Source: Zanthoxylum bungeanum
Lineage: Eukaryota > Streptophyta > Magnoliopsida > Sapindales > Rutaceae
Direction of reading: 5' to 3'
DNA length: 64,000 bases
Assembly (NCBI GenBank): GCA_019454045.1
Contig: SKCR01007778.1
Span: 1 to 64,000 of the forward strand
Of this stretch, positions 34,437 to 45,028 are shown piece by piece; within the stretch, counting starts at the first letter, position 1, and every line of letters starts with the position of its first letter. The notes beneath the pieces were generated by a model, which ran no database searches, was not told where the DNA came from, and worked only from the letters and a program-made list of their open reading frames with translations. A program made the position numbers and the translations under genes.

Positions 34437-37400
34437 TTCCCTCCTTGTTGAAAAGGATTCGACCTCGAATCTGAACCTGCATCAAAATGAGTTAAGTCAG
34501 AAACATTAAAAGTAGCAGAGACGTTGTACTTACCCTGCAAATCCAGCTTATATGCATTGTCATTGATCCTTTCCAAGACTTGAAAAGGTCCATCTCCTCT
34601 CGATTGTAGCTTGGATTTACGCTGTTTGGGAAATCTCTCTTTACGCATGTGTACCCACAACCCAATCACCAGGTTGAAAGACTACACGTTTTCTTCCCTT
34701 ATTTGCATGAGAAGCGTATTTCTCGTTCTTTCGTTGAATGTGCTCTTTTACCTTCTCATGGATATGCTTCACCAAATCAGCCTTCCTTTTGCCATCTAAC
34801 CCTGTATGCTCATCAATAGGTAATGGTAACAAATCCAATGGAGTTAGTGGCTGAAAACCATAAACAATCTCAAAAGGTGAAAATGATGTAGAAGAATGAA
34901 TGCTACGATTATATGCAAACTCAATAAATGGCAAACAATCTTCCCAACTCTTCAAATTCATACCAACTATAGTGCGCAATAATTGAGATAAAGCCCTATT
35001 AACTACCCCCGTTTGTCCATCAGTCTGTGGGTGACATGTGGTAGAATACAATAGTTTGGTGCCTAGTTTAGCCCACAACACCTTCCAAAAATGGGTAAGG
35101 AACTTAACATCTCTATCAGATACAATACTCCTAGGTATACCATGGAGTAGCACTATGTCTCTGAAAAATAAATCAGCAATGTTTGTAGCATCATCGGTTT
35201 TATGACATGCAACGAAATGAGCCATTTTACTAAATCTATCAACTACAACAAAGATTGAATCTCTACCCCCTTTTTCCTTGGCAAACCTAACACAACATCC
35301 ATCGATATATCAACCCAAGGTTCGCTAGGTACAGGCAAAGGAGTATACAAACCATGTGGCATTAATTTAGATTTAGCATGCTTACATGTTAGACACTGAT
35401 CACAAATACGCTCAACATCACATTTCATTTTAGGCCAATAAAAGTGCTCATGTAAAATAGCTAAAGTCTTAGTAATCCCAAAATACCCCATCAAACCTCC
35501 CTCATGCGCTTCTTTCACAAGCAACTCACGCATACTACAAGCAGGAACACACAACATGTTCGCTTTAAATAAGAAACCGTCATAAATGTAAAACTTTCCA
35601 AAAATGACTTTGCACAAGCAACAATAATCTCACCAAAATCAGAATCACACTCATATAGTTCCTTAATCAAATCAAATCCCAACATTCGTGCATGCATTGA
35701 AGTAAGTAAAACATACCTGCGAGATAATGCATCGGCCACGATGTTTTCTTTACCTTGCTTGTAGCGTATAATATATGGAAATGACTCAACGAATTCCATC
35801 CATTTTGCGTGTCGCTTATTCAGCTTACCTTGACCCTTCAAGTGTTTTAATGATTCATGGTCGGTGTGGATCACGAACTCTTTAGGCCACAAGTAGTGTT
35901 GCCACGTCTGAAGTGCTCTCACAAGCGCATATAACTCTTTGTCGTACGTGGGGTACCTCAAAGCTGCTCCATTCAGCTTCTCACTAAAATAGGCTATTGG
36001 CCGCTTTTCTTGCCCTAATGTGTCGCACTCAATTCAAATGTCTTCTCAAAGTTGGGTAGTGCCAAAATGGGCGCACTGCATAACTTCGCTTTAAGATCCT
36101 GGAATGCTCGCTCTTACGCCTCACCCAATTGAAAACCAACTGTCTTCTTTACTACCTCGGTCAATGGCGCGGCAATGCTACTAAAGTCCTTGACAAATCT
36201 CCTATAGAACCTCGCTAATCCATGAAAGCTTCGGACTTCTGTCACTGTAGTTGGTGTAGGCCATTCCTGAATTACCTTCACATTCTCCACATCTACGTCG
36301 ATGCCATCTGCACTCACAACAAAGCCAAGAAAAACAATTCTATCGATGCAAAATGTGCATTTGTCAGAGTTAGTATACAGTTGTTCTTTTCGTAAAATAT
36401 CAAATACATGTCTCAAATGTAATTCATGCTCCTCAATCGATGTACTGTAAACTAAGATGTCATCAAAGTATACCACAACAAACTTACCTATAAATGCACG
36501 CATAACATGATTCATTAATCTCTTAAATTTGCTAGGTGCGTTTGTAAGACCAAATGGCATAACTAATCATTAATATAATCCATATTTGGTCTTAAATGTG
36601 ATTTTCCACTCATCTCCCTCTCTCATGCGAATTTGATGGTATCCACTTTTCAAATCAATCTTACTAAATATCTTGGAACCATGCAATTCATCTAACATGT
36701 CATCTAGCCTAGGAATAGGATGGCGATACTTTACCGTTATATTATTGATGGCTCGACAATCAACACACATCTGCCATGTCCCATCTTTCTTAGGAACTAG
36801 AAGCACTGGTACTGCACATGGACTCATGCTTTCCCTTACATACCCCTTGTCTATCAAATCCCGCACTTGCCGTTGAAGTTCCTTTGTCTCCTCAGGATTG
36901 CTTCTATAGGATGGCCTGTTGGGAATGACTGCTCCAGGTACAAAGTCTATTTGGTGCTCAATGCCTCTAATAGGTGGAAGCCCACTAGGAATGTCCTCAG
37001 TCAGTACATCGTTGTAGTCCTGCAAAAGAGATGAAATAGACATAGTAAGCAAAGGGTTGGTGTTCGAAAAATAAAAATGGGGCTCATTGTAAACTAACAA
37101 TAGCATCAGGCTGCTAGCCTTGAAAGCTCTCCTCGCTTCACCCTCACCCATGTAGAAACTCCTTTTCACTATCCATTTGGTGTCCCCCTTACTTTCACTC
37201 TCACTTCCCTTGGGTAAACTCTCGGCCTTGGCCTTAATTTTCACACTCTCACTAGTTTCCCCCAAGTTAGTATTTGTACTCGCCCTCTCTTTATCCCTCT
37301 CAAGTTGCAACTTACCTGATCTTCATGGACTTGCTTTGGTGTAAGTGGGTATAGTGTAATGGGTTTCCCTTTATGTTGAAATGAATACTTATTCTTGAAC

Positions 37401-37690
37401 CCATCATGAATCACCTTCTTATCAAACTGCCACGGCCTCCCCATAAGTATATGACCCGCATGCATCGGAATCACATCACATAGAACATCATATGTGTAAG
37501 GCCCAATGGTAAAGCTCAATAATACTTGCTTCGTTACCTTCACTTCACCACAATCATTTAACCACTGCAACTTAAGGCTTGGGGTGCCTCAAGCAACTCA
37601 ACCACAATCTCTCAATCAAAGCCGTGCTAGCCACATTGGTACAACTGCCTCCATCTATAATCATACACAACTCTTACCATTCACACGACA
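34220..37690 (-). pseudogene. B2 pol: protease end, RT, RNase H, integrase, tail
   Basis: Pieces: 37241-37570 (protease end, GHILMGRPWQFDKK); 36570-37310 and 36114-36560 (RT, with YFDDILVYS near 36460-36480); 35515-35961 (RNase H, TDHESL, ADALSRR); 35243-35617 and 34641-35225 (integrase zinc finger [25 protein letters not shown]); 34220-34669 (C-terminus). The integrase E position reads TGVV rather than TEVV, so the catalytic Glu appears replaced by Gly. RNase H lacks part of the region between CDAS and the Tyr-rich motif near 36005-36045. The last frame crosses the PPT into the LTR. Non-functional. Confidence 0.87.
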
Positions 37691-38330
37691 TGACATGATC
37701 CAGGCCGACAACAAACCAAAGGACGCATTACAAGTGCCAGAAGGGCCAATTACGAGGCAGAGGACCAAAAGACTTAGAGAAGCAATGGCGGGATTAGTTC
37801 AGAGTTTTATGGTCGACTGCAACAAACAAATAGAGATGCATGTGGGCTTGGATGGAAAGGGCCCAAAACTATTTCACTTGGCCCAAATCAGTTTAGAATA
37901 AAGCTTCCTAGGCATTTGAAGACTTAAAGACTTGATATTTGTGTAATTTCGTTTTTAGGGGCATTGTTGTCTTTATGCCTTTAGGGTTTCTTTTTGTAAC
38001 ACTATTTATCTTCTTCATTTGAGGGACGAACGAAATTTATAAACTCAAAAGCTTAAAGCTTTGGCTATGGCCGAATTCTTGTAAGGGAGGGATTCCCTTT
38101 TTCAAGTTTGAATCGACTTATCTAAGTTTGGCAAACTTAGTGGCGTCTCCATTTGATAGCAAAAACACTACAAGGATTCATCTTAAGGGTTCTCAAGGGC
38201 AAGTTCTTTGTGGGTCTTCTTTGTGGCCTTGGAAGGGTTTTGTTCCTACAAAATCAAATTCGCGGTTCTTGGGGTTCTGTCCGTTGCTTGGGGTTTACTT
38301 GGATTTCGAATCTAAGTGGGTTTCTTGTCA
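37691..38330 (+). repeat. A4 5' LTR
   Basis: A 640-bp LTR, TGACATGATCC...TTTCTTGTCA. A TATA-like TATTTA is at 38003-38008. Eight bases present in the 3' LTR just after this box (AAGCTTAC region, 44698-44705) are missing here. Confidence 0.94.
38003..38008 (+). promoter_or_regulatory. Putative TATA box of A4 5' LTR
   Basis: TATTTA within the context TAACACTATTTA, conserved in all family A and C LTRs (for example TATTTAAG at 44693-44700). The position, mid-LTR and some 0.3 kb before the LTR end, fits the U3-R border. The deletion directly downstream could alter start-site spacing. No experimental support is visible. Confidence 0.5.
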
Positions 38331-38332
38331 TT

Positions 38333-38347
38333 TGGTATCTAGAGCTC
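38333..38347 (+). other. A4 primer binding site
   Basis: TGGTATCTAGAGCTC, two bases after the LTR. It has the family A form with one extra T relative to the tRNA-Met complement TGGTATCAGAGC. Confidence 0.82.
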
Positions 38348-39652
38348 AGGGTTCCAAGGTCTGATTTTTCTATCTTTCCTTTTGTTTGATTCTGTTTTTA
38401 TTTTGTTCTTTGTTATTTTCGTTTCAGTTCTTGTTGGATCTTGTTTCTGTTTTTGTTTGTTCATATTCTGGATCTGGTTTTGTTGTGAAGCATATTATGG
38501 ATCTGGTTTTGTTTTCTGCATATCAGTTCATCTTTTATCTTTTTCCAGTTCTGGGCTTCTGTTCTGTTCTTCCTATCAGTTCGTCATAGTCATTCTGTTC
38601 TTTAGCATATGTTTAAGAAATAAGCATGTTCTTGGCGGCTGTGTGTTTTGTTTCTAAACCCTAGTGAAGTCTGAAATCAGACTCTGAATCTTAGCTTCTG
38701 AAATCAGACCTAAAACGTACCTTGAAATCTTCTCTGAAATCAGACTCTGAGTTCAGACCTTGAACTTAACATTGAACAGACTCTGAGATCAAACCTGAAA
38801 ACTTAGCCTCTGAAATCAGACCCAGACCAGTAACCTCTGAATTCAGACCCTGACCAGTAACCTCTGAAAATTAGCCTCTGAATTCAGACCCTGAAATCAG
38901 ACCCTTATTCGACTCTGAAATCAGACACTGACCAGCAGCCTCTGACTTCAGACCTTGGATTCAGACCCTCATCAGACTCTGAAATCAGGCTTGAAAACCA
39001 GCCTCTGAAATCAGAACCTAAATCAGCCTCTGAAATCAGAACCACATTTATTAGCATCTGACGTTATCACAAAAAAAAAAAGAAAGAGAAAGGGACTTGA
39101 GTGATAGTGATCACTTGAGTAAAAAAGTGAATTTTTTTTGTTGAATCTAGTTCGTTCCATATTATCATATAGGTGCCCATGGAGGGTATTCCATCAAAAT
39201 TTCTATAGAAGTGCCAAATTTTCTCCCGAAATTGCATACGACCGTGAATTTGCATGCTTATTTTTTTTTCCATTGTGCTAATTGTTTACTCCTTATTTAT
39301 AATTACTCTAGCTTAAGTATTATTGATTGAGTCTCCGTCATTACTATTCCTGTCGTTCGTTTTTTGTTTTCCGCCTGCCCTATATATATATATTATTGGG
39401 TCCGTTGTGTTCATGCTAGCTTGAGGACTACATTTGGTTTGTATTCTTGGATTGAGTGTGGTTCACATTTGAATTGAGGACGAACTCAAGAGTGGTAAAA
39501 GGCAGTGATTGTGAGCACAGTATCGGGTAAAAGCCAATAGAGTGCAAACACGAGTGGAGTGATATCATTCGAGTGTAAACACGTGAGATTGTGAGGATTT
39601 ACATATTTGCTTTACTTTCTTGTTATTTCTAATCTGTTTTCTTAGTGTTGAG
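38348..39652 (+). other. A4 leader with palindrome array
   Basis: A 1.3-kb noncoding leader. Array at about 38667-39046: at least seven perfect TCTGAAATCAGA units and two of the fully palindromic TCTGAATTCAGA. There is a short A-rich run at 39070-39090, where A1 has 42 T on the other strand, then a TGATCACT palindrome and a TA microsatellite near 39382. A pyrimidine tract ending in TTCTTAG lies 9 bases before the gag ATG. Confidence 0.8.
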
Positions 39653-40890
39653 ATGGCAGGTCTAACCACTGAAGAAAAGCTTGAGGCTTTGGATAGGAAG
39701 TTTACAGATATGATTGAGAACATGAATACTGCTTTGGAGAGATTGACCAAGAGTGTAGAGAGTATTCAAACTGGTAGCGGTCCCAGAGCACCACCACCTC
39801 AGAATGTACCACCACCCCAGAATGTACCACCACCTCATAATGTGCCACCTCGCCGTGTACCACCACAGTATGTACCACCAGATGAAGAAGAAGCTGAAAA
39901 TGAGTTTGATGATTCTGATGGTTTTGATGATGTGGAGGAGAGATTTCAGCCTGGGCATGATAGGAGGCCTAATAGGAGGTTTGATAGGAGGAATGATAGG
40001 AGGGATAGACGGTTTGATGATAGAGGTGCATTTGATGCCAGAAGAGGGGATTATGATCAGAGAGGATATGGTAGGCGAGGAGATATAGATGGTGATCTAG
40101 GTAGCATCAAGATCAAGATACCAACATTCAAAGGCAAGAATGATCCTGAAGCTTATTTAGAATGGGAAAAGAAAATAGAATTGATTTTCAACTGTCATCA
40201 CTACTCAGACGAGAAGAAGATCAGTCTGGCAGCAATTGAGTTTACCGATTATGCTATGATTTGGTGGGATCAGCTTGTCTCTACTCGGAGGAGAAACTAT
40301 GAGAGACCGGTTCAGACGTGGGCAGAACTTAGAGGTCTCATGAGAAAAAGATTTATACCCAGCCATTACTATAGGGAGTTGTATCAGAAACTACAACATC
40401 TGTATCAGGGGGCCAAGAGTGTTGAAGACTATTACACAGAGATGGAAGTTGCCATGATCAGGGCAAATGTAGTTGAGGATGCAGAAGCTACTATGGCACG
40501 GTTTCTAGGGGGCTTGAATAGAGAGATAGCAAACATGGTGGAGTTGCATCACTGTGTTGATTTGGAGGATATGCTTCACATGGCTATCAAGGTAGAAAGG
40601 CAACTCAAGAAAAGGTCAACATCCAGATTTGGTACTCAGGCTACTTCTGCATGGAAGGGAAAATGGGTTCCGAATGAGAAGCGGGATGGAGGCTTTGACA
40701 AGCCTAGAGGCGAGTTCAGTGGAGGCTTTAATAAGCCTAGGGCCGAACCTAGTACCAAGGGTAAAGAGACTGCTGAATCGAGTAAACCTAGACCAAAACC
40801 TGACGGTACAACTACTAGAACTAAGGATGTCAAGTGTTTTAAATGTTTGGGCATGAGACACTATACTTCAGAATGTCCCAATAGACGTAC
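39653..40890 (+). pseudogene. A4 gag (part of a single gag-pol frame)
   Basis: Start at MAGLTTE (39653); the in-frame ATG at 39620 would add MLFLICFLSVE. About residues 45-75 are a PPQNVPP proline-rich repeat, about 85-150 are acidic then Arg/Asp-rich, and about 160-330 form a Retrotrans_gag-type capsid core (YLEWEKKIELIF, WWDQL). The knuckle is C395, C398, H403, C408. The frame is open through this whole region and enters protease without a stop codon boundary, so gag and pol form one polyprotein. A TAG at 41066-41068 (residue 472) interrupts it; the sister copies have CAG there. Confidence 0.92.
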
Positions 40891-43800
40891 CTTAGTGATT
40901 GATAAGAAGAGTGGAGATGTCTACTCTACTGATAGTGAGGTTGATGATGAGATGCCAGAGTTGGAGGATGCTAGTGACCATGAGGGAGCTGCATACCCGC
41001 TGAATAACTTATCATTAGTTGTCAAGCGTGCTTTGAGTGCACATGTTGTAGAGGATGAGAGTATGTAGCAGAGGGAGAATATATTCCATACTAGGTGTCG
41101 TGTGAATGGTAAGGGGTGTAGTATGATTATAGATGGGGGCAGTTGTACTAATGTTGCTAGCACAGCTTTGATTGAGCGATTGGGGTTGAGTTGCTTGAGA
41201 CACCCGAAGCCTTACAAGTTGCAATGGTTAAATGATTGTGGGGAAATAAGTGTGACAAAGCAGGTTTTGTTGAGCTTTACCATTGGGCCATACACAGATG
41301 ATGTCCTATGTGATGTGATACCGATGCATGCAGGACATATTCTTTTGGGTAGACCGTGGCAGTTTGATAAGAAGGTTATTCATGATGGGTTTAAGAATAA
41401 ATACTCTTTTCAGCATAAAGGAAAACCCATTACATTATACCCACTTACACCTGCACAAGTCCATGAAGACCAGGTTAAGTTGCAACTTGAGCGTGACAAA
41501 GAGAGAGCGAAGGGAAACACCACCTTGGGTGAGACTAGTGAGGTATCTGGTGAGAAAAATAAGGCCAAAGCCGTGGGAGTTCCCAAGGGGAGTGTGAGTG
41601 AACGTGAGGGGGAAACAAAAGGGAGAGTTAAAAAGGGTTTCTACATGGGTGAGGGTGAAGCGAGGAAAGCATTCAAGGCTAGCAAGCTCATGCTATTGTT
41701 AGTCTATAAAGAGCATCATATTTATTTTACTAACACTAACCCTTTGCTTCCTGTGTCTATTTCATCTCTTTTGCAGGATTACAGTGATGTACTGACAGAG
41801 GACATACCTAGTGGGCTTCCACCCATTAGAGGTATCGAGCACCAGATAGACTTCATACCTGGAGCAGTCATTCCTAACAGACCGGCTTATAGGAGCAATC
41901 CCGAGGAGACAAATGAGCTACAAAGGCAAGTACGAGAGTTGATGGACAAGGGGTATGTCAGGGAAAGCATGAGTCCTTGTGCAGTACCAGTGCTTCTAGT
42001 TCCTAAGAAAGATGGGACGTGGCGCATGTGCGTTGATTGCCGAGCTATCAACAATATTACGGTAAAGTATCGTCACCCATTCCTAGACTAGATGACATGT
42101 TGGATGAATTGCATGGTTCCAAAATTTTTAGTAAGATTGATTTAAAGAGTGGATACCATCAAATTCGCATGAGAGAGGGAGATGAGTGGAAAACTGCATT
42201 TAAGACTAAGTATGGCTTGTATGAATGGTTAGTTATGCCATTTGGTCTTTCAAACGCACCTAGCACATTTATGAGATTGATGAATCATGTTATGCGTGCA
42301 TTTTTAGGTAAGTTTGTTGTAGTTTATTTTGATGACATCTTAGTTTATAGTAAAACAGTAGATGAGCATGTTATGCATTTGAAGCATGTTCTTGATGTAT
42401 TAAGGCAAGAAAAACTGTATGCTAACTTTGATAAGTGCACTTTTTGTATGGATAGAATTTTCTTCCTTGGATTTGTTGTGAGTGCAGATGGCATCGAGGT
42501 AGATTTAGAAAAGGTGAAGGCAATTAAGGATTGGCCAACACCAACAACAGTGACAGAAGTCAGAAGCTTCCATGGATTAGCAAGCTTCTACCGTAGATTT
42601 GTTAAAGACTTCAGTAGTATTGCAGCACCACTGACTGAAGTAGTGAAGAAGACTGTTGGCTTCAAATGGGGTGAAGAGCAGGAGCGGGCATTCCAGGATC
42701 TGAAAATGAAGTTGTGCAGTGCACCAGTCTTGGCACTACCCAACTTTGAGAAGACATTTGAAATTGAGTGTGACGCATCCGGGATAGGCATTGGGCTGTT
42801 CTTATGCAAGAAAAGCGACCAATAGCTTACTTTAGTGAGAAGCTAAATGGAGCAGTTTTGAGGTACCCCACATATGACAAGGAGTTGTATGCACTAGTGC
42901 GAGCCCTTGAGACTTGGCAGCATTATTTGTGGCCTCGAGAGTTTGTGATCCATACAGATCATGAATCATTGAAGCATCTGAAGGGACAAGGTAAACTGAA
43001 CAAACGACACGCAAAATGGTTAGAGTTTGTTGAGACATTTCCATATGTAATCCGCTACAAACAAGGTAAGGAAAACATTGTCGCCGATGCACTATCGCGA
43101 AGGTATGCTTTACTTACTTCATTGAGTGCAAGAATGCTTGGGTTTGAATTTATTAAAGAACTTTATGCTAGTGATATTGACTTTAGTACTATCTATGCTG
43201 CATGTGAAAAGTCTGCTTTTAGTAAATTCTACCAACATGATGGGTTTCTGTTTAGGGAAAATAGATTATGCATTCCTGTTTGTAGTATGCGTGAATTGTT
43301 AGTGAGGGAAGCACATGGGGGAGGTTTAATGGGGCACTTGGCATTACCAAAACCTTAGGGGTATTGAGTGAACATTTCTATTGGCCAAAAATGCGGAGAG
43401 ATATTGAGCGTTTGTGTGATAAATGCTTAACTTGTAAACAGGCTAAATCTAAGGTTATGCCTCATGGGTTGTATACACCGTTGCCAATACCTAGTGAGCC
43501 ATGGGTAGATGTATCGATGGACTTTATATGGGTTTACCTAGGACTAGGAAGGGTAGAGATTCCATCTTTGTAGTGGTTGATAGGTTCAGTAAGATGGCAC
43601 ACTTTATAGCATGTCATAAAACTGATGATGCCACTAACATTGCTGACTTGTTCTTTAGAGAAGTAGTACGACTCCATGGGATTCCACGGAGTATAGTTTC
43701 AGATCGTGATGTTAAGTTCCTTAGTCACTTTTGGAAAGTTTTATGGGGTAAGTTGGGAACTAAACTTTTGTATTCTACTACTTGCCACCCCCAAACTGAT

Positions 43801-44591
43801 GGCCAAACCGAGGTTGTTAATAGGACTTTGACTCAGTTATTGCGTACTATTATCAATAAGAACTTAAAAACCTGGGAGGATTGTTTGCCTTTTGTTGAAT
43901 TTGCATATAATCGTAGTATTCATTCCTCTACATCTTACTCACCATTTGAAATTGTTTATGGTTTTCAGCCACTAACTCCATTAGATTTGTTACCATTGCC
44001 TGTTGATGAGCATGCGGGGTTAGATGGAAAAAGGAAAGCCGATTTGGTGAAGCACATACATGAGAAAGCAAGAGAGCAAATACAACGAAAGAATGAGCAA
44101 TATGCTTCTCATGCTAATAGGGAAGAAAGCGTGTGGTATTTCATCCTGGAGATTGGGTTTGGGTACACATGCGCAAGGAGAGATTTCCTGAACAACGTAA
44201 ATCTAAGCTACAACCGAGAGGGGATGGTCCATTTCAAGTTTTGGAACGGATTAATGACAATGCATACAAGTTGGATTTACAAGGTAAGTATAATGTGTCT
44301 GCTACATTTAATGTTTCTGACTTAACTCCTTTTGATGCAGGTACAGATTCGAGGTCGAATCCTTTTCAAGAGGGAGGGGATGACATGATCCAGGCCGACA
44401 ACAAACCAAAGGACGCATTACAAGTGCCAGAAGGGCCAATTACGAGGCAGAGGACCAAAAGACTTAGAGAAGCAATGGCGGGATTAGTTCAGAGTTTTAT
44501 GGTCGACTGCAACAAACAAATAGAGATGCATGTGGGCTTGGATGGAAAGGGCCCAAAACCATTTCACTTGGCCCAAATCAGTTTAGAATAA
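40891..44591 (+). pseudogene. A4 pol: protease, RT, RNase H, integrase, LTR-encoded tail
   Basis: Protease IIDGGSC has its Asp at residue 494 (41132-41134). RT spans about 41790-42500, with YFDD at 42325-42336. RNase H has ECDASG, DKELYAL, TDHESL and ADALSRR (about 42760-43100). Integrase has the CDKCLTC finger (about 43415), [11 protein letters not shown] and TEVVNRT (DDE), and the GDGPF end. Frames change at about 42076, 42793, 43338, 43529 and 44119, each explained by loss of one base from a run kept in other copies. The last frame passes through the PPT into the LTR and ends at TAA 44589-44591, within AATAAA. One nonsense codon lies at 41066. Inactive as written. Confidence 0.92.
44368..44380 (+). 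other. A4 polypurine tract
   Basis: AAGAGGGAGGGGA directly before the TG of the 3' LTR, the expected plus-strand primer. It is also read as codons of the Pol C-terminus (EGGDD). Confidence 0.85.
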
Positions 44592-45028
44592 AGCTTCCTA
44601 GGCATTTGAAGACTTAAAGACTTGATATTTGTGTAATTTCGTTTTTAGGGGCATTGTTGTCTTTATGCCTTTAGGGTTTCTTTTTGTAACACTATTTAAG
44701 CTTACTTTCTTCTTCATTTGAGGGACGAACGAAATTTATAAACTCAAAAGCTTAAAGCTTTGGCTATGGCCGAATTCTTGTAAGGGAGGGATTCCCCTTT
44801 TCAAGTTTGAATCGACTTATCTAAGTTTGGCAAACTTAGTGGCGTCTCCATTTGCTAGCAAAAACACTACAAGGATTCATCTTAAGGGTTCTCAAGGGCA
44901 AGTTCTTTGTGGGTCTTCTTTGTGGCCTTGGAAGGGTTTTGTTCCTACAAAATCAAATTCGCGGTTCTTGGGGTTCTGTCCGTTGCTTGGGGTTACTTGG
45001 ATTTCGAATCTAAGTGGGTTTCTTGTCA
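44381..45028 (+). repeat. A4 3' LTR
   Basis: A 648-bp LTR matching 37691-38330, with an intact TATTTAAGCTTACTTTC region. Its first 211 bp encode the last 70 residues of Pol. Confidence 0.94.

Larger units (their letters stand above)
37691..45028 (+). mobile_element. A4: complete family A element, best preserved copy
   Basis: A plus-strand 7.3-kb element with two LTRs (37691-38330 and 44381-45028) and a perfect duplication CGACA (37686-37690 and 45029-45033) in B2 near the gag-protease junction. Its gag-pol matches A1-A3. It has one nonsense codon and five single-base losses in otherwise clean frames, so it is the best guide to the family protein. The LTRs differ by few positions by eye, plus an 8-bp deletion in the 5' LTR. 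It is the innermost and probably one of the youngest insertions here. Confidence 0.95.

Noticed and set aside
38128..38364. A 78-codon open frame (MANLVASPFASKNTTRIH...) in the LTR and PBS region, seen in A1, A3, A4 and near 44827.
   Set aside because: It repeats only because the LTR copies are nearly identical. It crosses the LTR-PBS border, has no recognisable homology and is not kept in families B or C.
38667..39046. A tandem repeat that superficially suggests a CRISPR array.
   Set aside because: Units are degenerate, spacers are short and related, it sits in a plant retrotransposon leader and recurs in every family copy. No cas gene is present.
39662..39958. Hydrophobic open frames opposite gag (MPRLKSLLHIIKTIRIIKLIFSFFF...), also in A1, A3 and B2.
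   Set aside because: They are the antisense of the Asp/Arg- and Pro-rich gag codons, and codon bias alone creates the frame.
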